Shown: positions 18,407 to 27,755 of the stretch, piece after piece
Layout: each line of letters begins with the position of its first letter
How positions within the stretch are numbered: the stretch's first letter is position 1
Assembly: GCF_000328765.2 (NCBI RefSeq)
Contig: NC_019954.2
Span: 500,501 to 564,500 of the forward strand
Reading direction: 5' to 3'
DNA from: Tepidanaerobacter acetatoxydans Re1
Lineage (GTDB): Bacteria; Bacillota; Thermosediminibacteria; Thermosediminibacterales; Tepidanaerobacteraceae
DNA length: 64,000 bases
Made by a program: the position numbers and the translations under genes
Notes under the pieces: model-generated
Seen by the model: the letters and a program-made list of their open reading frames with translations, nothing else
Database searches by the model: none
What the model was told of the DNA's origin: nothing

Positions 18407-19970
18407 AACTTACGAAATTCCCGGAGTTGTTCTCATGGAAAATGCCGGTAGAGAGGTAGCGTTGGCTGTAAAGAATATGTGGGATTGTCAAAGAGAAGAT
18501 AAAAGACCGGCAAACATGACAAAAGTTGTATTATTCTGTGGTAAAGGCAACAATGGCGGTGATGGTTTTGTAGCTGCTCGGCACCTAGCTAATATGGGTT
18601 TTGATACAAATGTGTTTATTATAGCAAATCCAAGCAGCATAACAGGTGATGCAGCTATAAATTTGAAAATTGCAAAGAATATGGGCTTAAAGATAAAAGT
18701 CATTGATGAAGAAACAGATTTAAATGCAGTAATGAAAATGACAAGCAATGCCTCAATCTTGGTCGATGCCATACTTGGCACAGGATTAAAGGGTGATGTG
18801 AGAGGTATTGCTCGAAATGTAATCGAAATGATTAACAAATCAGAAATTCCGGTAATTGCTGTGGATATACCTTCAGGGATATGTGGCGAAACGGGGAAGG
18901 TGCTTGGAAATGCAGTGAAGGCTGAGCAGACGGTTACTATGGCTGCTCCTAAAATAGGTTTACTACTCTATCCCGGAGTTGAATATGTAGGTAAGTTAAT
19001 TGTTGCCGACATAGGTATGCCGATAAATTTAATTGAATCTAATGAAGCTGAGGCTGAATTTCTGGATTGCAAGTGGGTTTCGAATTGTTTTAAAGAATAT
19101 CCTCCTGACGCCCATAAAGGCACTTTTGGCAAAGTCTTTGTTATTGCCGGCTCCTATGGAATGACAGGAGCAGCGGCTCTGTCGGCAGAAGCCGCGGTGA
19201 GAAGTGGAGCGGGCCTGGTAATACTTGGAATTCCCGAAAGCCTGAACGACATCCTTGAGGTAAAACTTACGGAAGCTATGACAATACCGCTTCCTGAAAC
19301 GCCAGAACGCTGTATTAGCATTGCTGCTCTTGATAAGGCATTACAGTTTGCAAACCAAAGTAAGGTTGTAGTCCTGGGGCCGGGTCTTTCTGCAAAAAAT
19401 GAAACAAAACAATTTGTAATGCAGTTTATTCTAAACTGTAAAGTGCCAATGGTTATCGATGCTGACGGCTTAAACGCTTTGGCAGAATATCCGGAGACCT
19501 TAAATAAAGCACAAGCTCCGGTGATTATTACTCCACATCCCGGAGAGATAGCCCGACTTCTTTCTATAACTTCATCGGAAGTTCAACAGGACAGAATATC
19601 TTCTGTTAAGACAGCAGCCAAGAGGTTCGGCTGCACAGTAGTCTTAAAGGGTGCCAGGACTTTAGTCGCTACTTCCGAGGGAAAGTTGTTCATTAATCCT
19701 ACGGGTAATGCTGGGATGGCTACTGGCGGCAGTGGCGATGTACTTTCAGGTATTATTGGAGCTTTTTTGGCTCGCGGCATGAAACCTTATGAGGCTGCAG
19801 CAGCAGGTGTATACTTGCATGGCTTAGCCGGTGACCTTGCAGCCAGGGAAAAAGGAGAAATATGTCTTGCAGCCGGAGATATTATTGATTATTTGTATAA
19901 AGCAATAAAGGATATTAAGGAGTATAAAGATGCCCAAAGAACTTCTAAATATCAGACCTACTTGGGCTGA
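18354..19970 (+). CDS. nnr: Bifunctional NAD(P)H-hydrate repair enzyme
   Basis: This 538-residue protein repairs hydrated NAD(P)H. The N-terminal YjeF epimerase domain (about 1-215) contains VLFCGKGNNGGDGFVAARHL and VDAILGTGLKG. The C-terminal ADP-dependent dehydratase of ribokinase-like fold (about 225-510) contains GTFGKVFVIAGSYGMTGA, VIDADGLNAL, ITPHPGEIARL and NAGMATGGSGDVLSG. ATG 18354 with GGAGGTG six bases upstream is chosen over a TTG at 18339. The gene overlaps acpS at the 5' end and alr by 41 bp at the 3' end, so the three are translationally linked. Confidence 0.95.
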   Translation: MKAVSPSTMRKMDQTAVETYEIPGVVLMENAGREVALAVKNMWDCQREDKRPANMTKVVLFCGKGNNGGDGFVAARHLANMGFDTNVFIIANPSSITGDAAINLKIAKNMGLKIKVIDEETDLNAVMKMTSNASILVDAILGTGLKGDVRGIARNVIEMINKSEIPVIAVDIPSGICGETGKVLGNAVKAEQTVTMAAPKIGLLLYPGVEYVGKLIVADIGMPINLIESNEAEAEFLDCKWVSNCFKEYPPDAHKGTFGKVFVIAGSYGMTGAAALSAEAAVRSGAGLVILGIPESLNDILEVKLTEAMTIPLPETPERCISIAALDKALQFANQSKVVVLGPGLSAKNETKQFVMQFILNCKVPMVIDADGLNALAEYPETLNKAQAPVIITPHPGEIARLLSITSSEVQQDRISSVKTAAKRFGCTVVLKGARTLVATSEGKLFINPTGNAGMATGGSGDVLSGIIGAFLARGMKPYEAAAAGVYLHGLAGDLAAREKGEICLAAGDIIDYLYKAIKDIKEYKDAQRTSKYQTYLG

Positions 19971-21111
19971 GATTAATTTAGATGATTTACGACATAACTT
20001 ATTGGAAATTAGAAGAATTACTTCCACCAACGCCAAATTATGTGCGATAGTAAAGGCAGATGGATACGGACACGGAGCCGTAGAAGTTGCACAGACTGCT
20101 CTTTCTTGTGGAGCACATTATCTTGGAGTGGCATTTTTGGATGAAGCAGTAGAACTAAGGGAAAAAGGCATAAAAGCACCCATCCTTATTTTGGGTTTTA
20201 CACCTGAAAATCAATTTGATACAATAATAGAACACGATATTACTCAGACCGTATATAGTCTAAAATCTGCAATTTTGCTTTCTGAAAAGGCTTTAAAGCG
20301 AAAGAAAAAAGCCAAAGTTCATATAAAACTTGATACGGGTATGAGCCGGATAGGTTTTCAAACGGATGCATCTTCTATTTCAGATATCAGAAAACTGTTT
20401 CAGCTTGAGGGCCTAAAAGTAGAAGGCATTTTGACTCATTTTGCAAAGGCAGATGAAAAAGATAGAACAGTTACTGAAGAACAATTTCGAATTTTTACTG
20501 AAGCGGTAAATACTATTGAAGCAAAAGACTACAAGATACCAATAAAGCATATTGCTAATAGTGCGGGTATTATAGAGTATCCAAATACACATCTTGATAT
20601 GGTTCGACCAGGCATTATCCTTTACGGCATGTATCCTTCAGATGAAATTACCAAAAGTAAAATCCATTTAAAACCCATACTGAGTTTAAAAACTCGAGTA
20701 GCTCATGTTAAGTCATTGCCGAAGGGCAAAGCAATTAGCTATGGTGGAACATATATAACTGAAAGGCATACCATTATTGCAACACTACCGGTGGGGTATG
20801 CTGATGGCTACTCAAGACTGCTTTCGTCCCGAGCCCAGGTACTGATAAATGGGCAACGAGCTCCGGTTGTAGGACGTATTTGCATGGATCAATGCATGGT
20901 AGATGTTACTGACATACAAGGTGAGGTAAAACCGAAAGATGAAGTTACATTAATTGGAGCCGATGGCAGCGAGAGAATCGAGGCTGAAGACATAGCAAAA
21001 ATCATAGGAACTATAAATTATGAAATAACTTGTGGTATATCAAAAAGAGTGCCAAGGGTATATATTAGTAATGGTAAAATACAAAATATCAAAAATTTTT
21101 TGGTAAAATAG
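19930..21111 (+). CDS. alr: Alanine racemase
   Basis: This PLP enzyme makes D-alanine for peptidoglycan. The 393 residues are typical. The PLP lysine is in CAIVKADGYGHGA near residue 42, the second catalytic Tyr is in GKAISYGGTYI near 270, and the C-terminal domain carries GRICMDQCMVDVTDI. AAGGAG precedes the ATG inside the end of nnr. The gene precedes mazE-mazF, as alr precedes ndoAI-ndoA in Bacillus subtilis. Confidence 0.96.
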   Translation: MPKELLNIRPTWAEINLDDLRHNLLEIRRITSTNAKLCAIVKADGYGHGAVEVAQTALSCGAHYLGVAFLDEAVELREKGIKAPILILGFTPENQFDTIIEHDITQTVYSLKSAILLSEKALKRKKKAKVHIKLDTGMSRIGFQTDASSISDIRKLFQLEGLKVEGILTHFAKADEKDRTVTEEQFRIFTEAVNTIEAKDYKIPIKHIANSAGIIEYPNTHLDMVRPGIILYGMYPSDEITKSKIHLKPILSLKTRVAHVKSLPKGKAISYGGTYITERHTIIATLPVGYADGYSRLLSSRAQVLINGQRAPVVGRICMDQCMVDVTDIQGEVKPKDEVTLIGADGSERIEAEDIAKIIGTINYEITCGISKRVPRVYISNGKIQNIKNFLVK

Positions 21112-21130
21112 GTATATTTTTCTTGCCCGA

Positions 21131-21158
21131 TTGACATAATTATATTGATATATATAAT
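21131..21158 (+). promoter_or_regulatory. Promoter of the mazEF pair
   Basis: A perfect TTGACA (21131-21136), a 16-bp spacer and a perfect TATAAT (21153-21158). It lies 47 bp before the antitoxin start, so the pair can be transcribed apart from alr. Confidence 0.75.
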
Positions 21159-21204
21159 AAATTATGTACTTGCACGTTGCTTTAAAAATTTAGGGGGTGC
21201 CGGT

Positions 21205-21480
21205 ATGGCGGAATTAAAACGCATTGTTGTTAGTTTGCCGGATAATTTATTAGAAGAGGTAGATTATTTCGTTGCTTTGGAAAATAGAAATCGCAGTGAA
21301 TTTATTCGCGATGCAATGAAATTATATATTAAAGAAATGGAGAAGATAAGGATAAGGGAACAGTTAAAAGCCGGTTACATGCAGATGGCAGAATTAAACA
21401 TAAAATTTGCAGAAATGGGGATATGTGAGGATTACAAAGACTTTGTACTATATGAAACAAGACTTTCGGGGTGTGAATAA
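21205..21480 (+). CDS. ndoAI: Ribbon-helix-helix antitoxin (NdoAI/MazE-like)
   Basis: The 91-residue protein should neutralise the MazF-type toxin and bind DNA. The N-terminal strand [19 protein letters not shown] and the helix [20 protein letters not shown] make a CopG-type ribbon-helix-helix (about residues 4-48). The C-terminal half, with [12 protein letters not shown], is the toxin-binding tail. ATG 21205 with GGGGG upstream is chosen; an upstream ATG frame to 21145 has no ribosome site. The stop overlaps the region just before the toxin GTG. Confidence 0.92.
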   Translation: MAELKRIVVSLPDNLLEEVDYFVALENRNRSEFIRDAMKLYIKEMEKIRIREQLKAGYMQMAELNIKFAEMGICEDYKDFVLYETRLSGCE

Positions 21481-21481
21481 T

Positions 21482-21832
21482 GTGCTGGTTAGGCGTGGTG
21501 ACATATTTTATGCAGACCTAAATCCGGTAGTCGGATCGGAACAGGGCGGCATTAGACCGGTATTAGTGGTACAGAACGATGTAGGAAATAAATACAGTCC
21601 TACTGTTATTATTGCTGCAATTACTTCGCAGATCGATAAGGCAAAACTGCCCACACATGTAGAATTGCAAAGCAAGGATTATGGTCTTGAAAAGGATTCG
21701 GTAATTTTGCTTGAACAGCTTAGGACAATAGATAAGCGAAGGCTAAAAGAAAAGATTACAATTTTAGATCAGGATATAATGAAAAAAGTCGATGAAGCAT
21801 TAAAAGTTAGCCTAGGGCTTGAGGAACTGTAA
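21482..21832 (+). CDS. ndoA: MazF/EndoA endoribonuclease toxin
   Basis: This 116-residue mRNA-cleaving toxin has the same length as B. subtilis EndoA. The conserved [20 protein letters not shown] (catalytic Arg and loop), [17 protein letters not shown] (Thr/Ser of the active site), [17 protein letters not shown] and [17 protein letters not shown] are all intact. The start is GTG one base after the antitoxin stop, which indicates translational coupling. Homologues cut at UACAU; that specificity is assumed, not seen. Confidence 0.94.
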   Translation: MLVRRGDIFYADLNPVVGSEQGGIRPVLVVQNDVGNKYSPTVIIAAITSQIDKAKLPTHVELQSKDYGLEKDSVILLEQLRTIDKRRLKEKITILDQDIMKKVDEALKVSLGLEEL

Positions 21833-21847
21833 TGAAAATAAGAAGAT

Positions 21848-21936
21848 AAGGCTTCCGTATTCCCTTAATGTATACAGTTTTATTACTTTAACTGTCTACT
21901 TCAAGGAGAGCATTTCAATAAAATAGCGGGAGCCTT
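21848..21936 (+). other. Long-range stem after ndoA
   Basis: AAGGCTTCCG (21848-21857) pairs with CGGGAGCCTT (21927-21936) with one G-U pair, enclosing about 70 nt that hold a smaller ACAGTT/AACTGT hairpin. AATTTT follows. It may be a 3' end structure of the toxin mRNA or a leader for the next gene. Confidence 0.35.
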
Positions 21937-22052
21937 AATTTTATGTCAATCATTGTTAAATTAAACATGATTTTTCTAAAAAAAGGAGGATTATGTAATA
22001 TTATTTAGAATATATAAAATGATAAAATATAGAGTGACGTTGGGGGATAAAG

Positions 22053-23264
22053 ATGAAGATAAAGACAAAGACGAAGACCCGGTTTTTTACGGAGCTCATG
22101 ATGGCACTGTCTTTAATGATGGATTTAGATGAAAACAGGAAAATCTATCACGCATGGAGGGTTGCAATTTTAGCTGAAAGAATGTCGCGAAAAATATTAC
22201 CCGAATATAGAACTCAGATATTTTATGCAGGACTTTTGCATGATATAGGTGCAATATCTTTAAAGGAGCACGTGATTCACTACACAGATATAGAAGAACA
22301 TTTTAAAAATCCCGTACTGTTAAAACATAGCGAAAAGAGTGCTCAAATCGTAAGTGAAATAGGTCCGCTAACTATTGCGGCAAATATGATAATAGAGCAC
22401 CATGAGTATTGGGACGGCAGGGGATACCCGAAAGGCCTAAAAGGCAACAACATAAACTTGGGAGCACAGATATTAAGAATTGCCGATACCTTTGATATTT
22501 TAGCTAGAGTAAAGCCCCCGCTGGATCTAAATGGAGTAAAAACTATTCTTTTCGCACGCAGAGGCTCGGAGTTTTCAGATTTAATGTGTGAGCTAATGAT
22601 TGCGACCCTGGAAGAGGGTAATTTTTTTGATGAAATTATGGATGAAAAAAGAGTTTCAGAAATGCTGCCGAAAGCTATGAGGGAGTTGCCTCCTTTTGAC
22701 TTAACAGCATGCAACATAGATATAAGAAATGCAGTCAAAGTGTTTGCTCAAGTCATTGATGCCAAGCACAGTTATACGGCAGGTCACTCGGAACGTGTAG
22801 CACTTTATACATATAGGCTTGCTAAGGGTATGGGTTTATTTGAGGAAACGGCTAAAAAATACGAGATAGCCGCATATTTACATGATGCAGGGAAAGTAGC
22901 AGTACCCAAGAGTATATTGGATAAACCCTCAGCCCTGACGCTGGAAGAGTTTAAGCTTATGAAAAGACATCCGGTGTATACAATGGAAATTATCAGCATG
23001 ATAAGCGAACTAAAAGATTTGGTACCTGTGGCGGGAGGCCATCATGAAAGATACGACGGCAGAGGATATCCTGACGGTGCTAGTGGAGAAAATATTCCAT
23101 TGGGTGCACGAATAATGGCAGTAGCGGATTCCTTCGATGCAATGACGTCTTTTAGACCGTATCAAAAAACTAAGAGCAAGGATGAGGCTAAAAAGGAACT
23201 GATAAAAAATGCAGGAAGTCAGTTCGACCCCGAGATAGTCAAAGTTGCGACGAGGGTGTTATGA
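22053..23264 (+). CDS. Tandem HD-GYP domain protein
   Basis: The 403-residue cytoplasmic protein has two HD-GYP units and no receiver or membrane part. Unit 1 has LLHDIG (63-64 HD), HHEYWDGRGYPKG (116-117 HH, 124-126 GYP). Unit 2 has HSERVA, YLHDAGKVAVP (277-278 HD), HHERYDGRGYPDG (330-331 HH, 338-340 GYP). HD-GYP proteins with full motifs hydrolyse cyclic di-GMP or related dinucleotides. Unit 1 lacks the Lys of HDxGK (HDIGAI), so it may be less active or regulatory. GGGGG precedes the ATG. It starts a run of genes ending at the amidohydrolase. Confidence 0.88.
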   Translation: MKIKTKTKTRFFTELMMALSLMMDLDENRKIYHAWRVAILAERMSRKILPEYRTQIFYAGLLHDIGAISLKEHVIHYTDIEEHFKNPVLLKHSEKSAQIVSEIGPLTIAANMIIEHHEYWDGRGYPKGLKGNNINLGAQILRIADTFDILARVKPPLDLNGVKTILFARRGSEFSDLMCELMIATLEEGNFFDEIMDEKRVSEMLPKAMRELPPFDLTACNIDIRNAVKVFAQVIDAKHSYTAGHSERVALYTYRLAKGMGLFEETAKKYEIAAYLHDAGKVAVPKSILDKPSALTLEEFKLMKRHPVYTMEIISMISELKDLVPVAGGHHERYDGRGYPDGASGENIPLGARIMAVADSFDAMTSFRPYQKTKSKDEAKKELIKNAGSQFDPEIVKVATRVL

Positions 23265-23295
23265 AGTATAAAATATAAGAAGGGACGTATATGAA

Positions 23296-24006
23296 ATGCT
23301 GCCTCTTATAGGAATTACCATGTCTTTTGATTATGATAAAAATCAGGCTCAACTAGGTGAAAAATATTTTCATGCGGTACAATTAGCCGGAGGGTTACCG
23401 GTTGCAATACCGCCGATTCAAGATGAAACGGCCTTGAAAGCCATGGTTGAAAAGCTTGACGGTATAATCTTATCCGGAGGGCCCGACATAGACCCTTCAT
23501 ATTATAATGAAAAACCAAGTACTAATCTAGGAGATGTAAATCCCTGCAGAGATACTGCTGAAATGTTTCTTGCCGATGAGATGCTAAGAGTCAAAAAGCC
23601 TTTATTGGGGATATGTAGGGGTATGCAAGTTTTAAATGTAGTTTTGGGTGGAACATTATTTCAGGATATCCCCACCGAGTTTAAACAGCCTTTAAAACAT
23701 GTTCAGAGTGCACCTCGCTGGCATGGCACACATGAAATTGAAATTGTCGAAGAAGATTCTGCTATTTTTCAAATTTTAAGGAAAAAACACTTATGTGTAA
23801 ATAGTTTCCACCATCAAGCGGTAAAAGAACCGGCAGCTAGCTGTAAAGTTTCTGCATTGGCTTCGGATGGAGTTGTCGAAGCCATAGAACTAAGGGAAGT
23901 GGATATGTTTTGCATTGGGGTCCAGTGGCACCCGGAGGAAATGATGGGGGATGCTGCATTTTTACGCATATTCGAATCCATGATAGATGCTGCAAAGCGG
24001 TGTTAA
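23296..24006 (+). CDS. Peptidase C26 family gamma-glutamyl hydrolase (PuuD-like)
   Basis: The 236-residue class I glutamine-amidotransferase-like hydrolase probably cuts a gamma-glutamyl amide, such as gamma-glutamyl-GABA. It has GGPDIDPSYYNE near residue 57, the nucleophile elbow LGICRGMQVLNVVLGGTLFQDIP near 98-120, NSFHHQAV and the catalytic His/Glu in GVQWHPEEM near 218. The gene lies 33 bp before dppA. The neighbours are a peptidase and an amidohydrolase, so it fits a small-peptide or amide salvage cluster. The true substrate is open. Confidence 0.88.
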   Translation: MLPLIGITMSFDYDKNQAQLGEKYFHAVQLAGGLPVAIPPIQDETALKAMVEKLDGIILSGGPDIDPSYYNEKPSTNLGDVNPCRDTAEMFLADEMLRVKKPLLGICRGMQVLNVVLGGTLFQDIPTEFKQPLKHVQSAPRWHGTHEIEIVEEDSAIFQILRKKHLCVNSFHHQAVKEPAASCKVSALASDGVVEAIELREVDMFCIGVQWHPEEMMGDAAFLRIFESMIDAAKRC

Positions 24007-24039
24007 AACAAATAAGCCGACGGTTGGAGGAGGATTATT

Positions 24040-24858
24040 GTGAAAATATATATTTCAACTGATATGGAGGGAATTTCCGGAATTACTTCCATGCATCAAA
24101 TAAATTCCGGCGCACGTGAGTATGAAAGAGCAAGAAGGATGATGACAAGTGAGGTTAATGCCGTAATTGAAGCGGCCTTTGAAAACGGAGCAAAGGATAT
24201 TGTCGTAAATGATGCCCATGGAGATATGGATAATATACTTATTGAAGAATTGGATTCTAGGGTTTCACTTATCAGTGGAAGCCTCAAACCGCTTAGTATG
24301 ATGGAAGGTATTGATGAATCATTTGATGCGGTCTTTTTTGTCGGATATCACGCTCGAGCAGGAAGCAGTGAATCAATAATCGACCATACATATACTTTTC
24401 GCGTATTAGAGGCAAAGATAAATGGCAGGCCTGTAAGCGAAGCAGGATTAAACGGGCGACTTGCGGGGTATTATCATGTTCCAGTAGCTTTTGTGTCAGG
24501 AGATCAAAATGCCATAAGATGTGCTCGAGAGGAACTGAATGAACATGTGGGAGTGGCGGTGAAACGTGCATTAGGGCGCACTGCTGCTGTGATTTATCCA
24601 TTTAGTCGAGTTGAAGCTCGTTTAAAAGCAGGTGTGGCTGAAGCCATGAAAAAAATCCCATCATTTAAACCAACAGTGGAAAAAGCCCCCGTGGAATTAG
24701 AGGTAACTTTTACCGTATCTGATATGTCGGCAATGGCGCAGCTTATACCAGGTGTAATGAAAAAAGATGCACGTACGGTAATTTATACAGGAAGAGATTA
24801 CTTAGAAACTTACAAAGTATTTAGGGTTATGCTTGCCTTAACAAGTGGTATAATATGA
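24040..24858 (+). CDS. dppA: D-aminopeptidase, M55 family
   Basis: This 272-residue zinc peptidase forms a decameric ring in B. subtilis and releases D-amino acids from peptides. The metal ligands Asp8 and Glu10 are in STDMEGISG, a His near residue 60 in NDAHGDMDN, and another near 103 in GYHARAG. The SEAGLNGRLAGYY segment is also conserved. The start is GTG with GGAGGA upstream. It overlaps the next gene closely (18 bp before its ATG). A role in D-Ala dipeptide recycling is inferred. Confidence 0.92.
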   Translation: MKIYISTDMEGISGITSMHQINSGAREYERARRMMTSEVNAVIEAAFENGAKDIVVNDAHGDMDNILIEELDSRVSLISGSLKPLSMMEGIDESFDAVFFVGYHARAGSSESIIDHTYTFRVLEAKINGRPVSEAGLNGRLAGYYHVPVAFVSGDQNAIRCAREELNEHVGVAVKRALGRTAAVIYPFSRVEARLKAGVAEAMKKIPSFKPTVEKAPVELEVTFTVSDMSAMAQLIPGVMKKDARTVIYTGRDYLETYKVFRVMLALTSGII

Positions 24859-24875
24859 TAAGCAGGAGGAAAAAC

Positions 24876-26039
24876 ATGTTAGCTATTGTAAATGGTAAAA
24901 TATATACTATGACCGGTAAGGTTATTGATAAGGGAAGCTTACTAATCGAAGACGGCAAGATAAAGGAAGTTGGTCAAGCAGTAGAGATTCCTAAAAATGC
25001 CGATGTAATTGATGCGTCCGGGAAATATGTTTTTCCGGGTTTTATCGATGCTCACAGTCATATAGGCATTTTTGAAGAAGGAGTAGGCGATATAGGGGAA
25101 GAAGGCAATGAATGCACCAATCCTGTGACACCTCAACTTCGAGCTATTGATGCAATAAATCCCGGTGACCAGGCCTTTAAGGATGCAATAATGGGAGGCA
25201 TCACATGTGCCTTCACAGGCCCCGGAAGTGCCAATGTTATCGGTGGACAGTCTATTATTATAAAGACATATGGGAAAATTATAGACAAAATGGTTGTAAA
25301 AGAGCCTGCAGGCTTAAAAATCGCATTTGGGGAAAATCCCAAAAGGGTATATGGTGAGCAGAAAAAAATGCCCGCTACCCGGATGGCAACGGCAGCTTTG
25401 CTCAGGGAAGCCTTGGTAAATGCTCAAAACTATAAAGTAAAATACCAAAAGAGTTTAAACGATCCGGATAAAGTAATTGAAAGAGACCTTAAAATGGAGA
25501 TTTTATGTGATGTTCTTGATAAAAAGCTTCCATTAAGAGCACATGCTCATAGAGCAGATGATATAATGACTGCTGTGAGAATTGCCAAAGAATTCGATGT
25601 GGATATGGTTATTGAACATTGTACAGAAGGTCATTTGATAGCTGATGAATTAGCAGAATTAGGTATTCCTGCAGTGGTAGGTCCTTCGTTTTCATCTCGT
25701 TCAAAGGTAGAACTTAGAAACCTGAGTTTTACCACACCGGGAATCCTAGCAGATAAAGGTGTAAAAGTAGCCATAATGACCGATCATCCGGTTATACCAA
25801 TACAATACTTACCTGTTTGTGCCGCCTTGGCAGTGCGTGAGGGCATGAAGGAAGAAGATGCTTTGGCAGCTATTACTATCAATGCAGCTGAAATTTTAGG
25901 CATTGCACAACGCCTTGGCAGTCTTGAGAAAGATAAGGATGCCGATGTAGTAATATGGAACGGATATCCGCTTGACATAAAATCTAAACCCCATTGCGTC
26001 ATAGTTAACGGTGAAATAGTCTATGAAGAGGGCTGCTGA
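24876..26039 (+). CDS. Amidohydrolase (imidazolonepropionase-related, COG1228 type)
   Basis: The 387-residue metal hydrolase has the amidohydrolase layout: a small beta domain (LAIVNGKIYTMTGKVIDKGSLLIEDGKI), GFIDAHSHIGIFEEGVGD with HxH near residue 62, LRAHAHRADDI, VIEHCTEGHL and IMTDHPVIP with the catalytic Asp near 300, and DADVVIWNGYPLD at the end. ATG 24876 with CAGGAGG is chosen over an ATG at 24855 that lacks a ribosome site. It follows dppA and the C26 peptidase and may act on a peptide-derived amide. The exact substrate is not known. Confidence 0.85.
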   Translation: MLAIVNGKIYTMTGKVIDKGSLLIEDGKIKEVGQAVEIPKNADVIDASGKYVFPGFIDAHSHIGIFEEGVGDIGEEGNECTNPVTPQLRAIDAINPGDQAFKDAIMGGITCAFTGPGSANVIGGQSIIIKTYGKIIDKMVVKEPAGLKIAFGENPKRVYGEQKKMPATRMATAALLREALVNAQNYKVKYQKSLNDPDKVIERDLKMEILCDVLDKKLPLRAHAHRADDIMTAVRIAKEFDVDMVIEHCTEGHLIADELAELGIPAVVGPSFSSRSKVELRNLSFTTPGILADKGVKVAIMTDHPVIPIQYLPVCAALAVREGMKEEDALAAITINAAEILGIAQRLGSLEKDKDADVVIWNGYPLDIKSKPHCVIVNGEIVYEEGC

Positions 26040-26123
26040 TTTAGTCAAGTTTTCTTTCAATTTATTGTATTATATTTTGTGATATAATAATTTTACAAAT
26101 AATTTTTAGCGGATAAAATTAGG

Positions 26124-26588
26124 ATGAGCACAATGGAAAAAGTCTTTGAAACAAAAAATGTTGAGCAAACAGAAAAGCTAGGAGTATCGCTGGGAAAACT
26201 TCTTTCCAAAGGGGACTTTTTGGCTCTAACCGGAGATTTAGGTGCGGGCAAAACGGCTTTTACTCGAGGTATATCAAAGGGATTAGGCATAGACCACCCC
26301 GTTACAAGTCCCACTTTTACTATAATAAATGAATACCATGGTCCTGTTGCCCTTGCACACATGGATGCATATAGACTTAAAACTCTCGAAGAGCTTGAAA
26401 ATATTGGGTTTGATGATTATCTAGAAGATTTTATTATTGTTATGGAATGGGCCGACAAAGTAAAGGAAATGCTGCCTGATGATGTATTATGGATAGATTT
26501 CAAAGTTGTGGGAGAAAACCGCAGGCAAATAAGATTTACAACAAAAAGTCCTCGTTATGACAGGATTATTCAGGAGCTGAGCATATGA
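26124..26588 (+). CDS. tsaE: tRNA threonylcarbamoyladenosine biosynthesis ATPase TsaE
   Basis: This 154-residue ATPase is part of the TsaBDE complex that makes t6A37 on tRNAs reading ANN codons. Walker A is GDLGAGKTAFTRG near residue 40, followed by TSPTFTIINEY, HMDAYRL and VMEWADKV. The start is either ATG 26124 or ATG 26133, the latter having an AGGATGAG site; the two differ by three residues. It overlaps tsaB by 4 bp. Confidence 0.94.
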   Translation: MSTMEKVFETKNVEQTEKLGVSLGKLLSKGDFLALTGDLGAGKTAFTRGISKGLGIDHPVTSPTFTIINEYHGPVALAHMDAYRLKTLEELENIGFDDYLEDFIIVMEWADKVKEMLPDDVLWIDFKVVGENRRQIRFTTKSPRYDRIIQELSI

Positions 26589-27310
26589 CACGGATTTTAG
26601 GAATCGATTCATCTTCAATTGTAGCGACTGCAGCCGTATTAAGCGAAAAAAAGCTTTTCTCAGAGTATATTGTAAATAATAAGAAGACCCATTCGGAAAA
26701 AATGATGGCAATCGTTGACCAAGTGCTGAAAGATTCAGGGTTAACCATAAATGACATAGATGCAATAGCGGTGGCTAAAGGGCCGGGGTCATTTACAGGA
26801 ATCCGCATAGGCATGGCCTGTGTTCAAGGCATGGCACATGCCTTGAACAAGCCTTTGATAGGAGTTAATACCCTTGATGGTTTGGCATATAATCTTATGG
26901 GCACAAAAGATTTACTGTGCCCAGTGATTAATGCTCAGCGGCAGGAAGTTTATACATCTCTTTACCGTTGGGAAGACTGCAAGCTTAAAAGGCTTTGGGA
27001 CTATAAATTGATTAAAGCTGATACGCTGCTTGAAGAACTTTTAGGCATTAATGAAAATATAGTGGTTTTGGGCGATGGTTTACCGATATTAGAGGATTCA
27101 TTGAAAAACAGAGGAAACCAGGCAGAAGAAAATATCATTTCCGCCCACCCCGTATTTTCTATGCCTCGTGCTTCATCAATAGCAGCAGCAGCTTTGCAGG
27201 AATATATCCATGGGAATATACAAGATTGCTTTTCAATAAAACCTTTCTATATACGAAAATCCAATGCCGAGGAGAAATGGGAGGAGCATCATGGAGCAAA
27301 GAGCCGATGA
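26585..27310 (+). CDS. tsaB: tRNA threonylcarbamoyladenosine biosynthesis protein TsaB
   Basis: The 241-residue ASKHA-fold partner of TsaD starts TRILGIDSSSIVATAAV and carries THSEKMMAIVDQVL, DAIAVAKGPGSFTGIRIGMACVQGMA and PVINAQRQEVYTSLY, the family hallmarks. It overlaps tsaE (4 bp) and rimI (20 bp), so the three are co-translated. tsaD lies just downstream on the other strand, completing the t6A set apart from TsaC. Confidence 0.94.
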   Translation: MTRILGIDSSSIVATAAVLSEKKLFSEYIVNNKKTHSEKMMAIVDQVLKDSGLTINDIDAIAVAKGPGSFTGIRIGMACVQGMAHALNKPLIGVNTLDGLAYNLMGTKDLLCPVINAQRQEVYTSLYRWEDCKLKRLWDYKLIKADTLLEELLGINENIVVLGDGLPILEDSLKNRGNQAEENIISAHPVFSMPRASSIAAAALQEYIHGNIQDCFSIKPFYIRKSNAEEKWEEHHGAKSR

Positions 27311-27755
27311 TGATTTAACCGTAGAGGTTATGAAAATGAAGGATCTGGATGATGTAATGGAAGTTGAACGTCAATGTTTCACAACGCCTTGGTCCCGATA
27401 TTCCTTCGCATGTGAACTTACCGATAATCAATTTTCCCATTACATTGTAGTAAGGCATATTGGTAAAGTTATAGGCTATGCCGGTATGTGGATAATACTA
27501 GACGAGGCTCATGTTACCAATGTAGGGGTTCTGCCCGAATATCGTGGAAAGGGCATTGGAGAGCTGCTGATGCGTTCACTTATGGCAGCAGCTAAAAATC
27601 ATGGAGCCACAAAAATGACCCTTGAAGTCCGTAAAACCAATTATATAGCCCAAAACTTATACTCCAAACTTGGCTTTGAACCGGTTGGAATCCGACGAGG
27701 ATATTACATGGACGATGGTGAGGATGCGATTATTATGTGGAAAGATTCACTTTAA
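27291..27755 (+). CDS. rimI: Ribosomal-protein-alanine N-acetyltransferase
   Basis: The 154-residue GNAT acetylates the N-terminus of ribosomal protein S18 in E. coli. The acetyl-CoA loop is VLPEYRGKGIGELLMRSL near residue 76, preceded by the VTNVGV strand, and followed by TLEVRKTNYIAQNLYSKLGFEPVGIRRGYY. ATG 27291 with GGAGG is chosen; the frame opens further upstream within tsaB. The tsaE-tsaB-rimI order is common in firmicutes. Confidence 0.92.
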   Translation: MEQRADDDLTVEVMKMKDLDDVMEVERQCFTTPWSRYSFACELTDNQFSHYIVVRHIGKVIGYAGMWIILDEAHVTNVGVLPEYRGKGIGELLMRSLMAAAKNHGATKMTLEVRKTNYIAQNLYSKLGFEPVGIRRGYYMDDGEDAIIMWKDSL

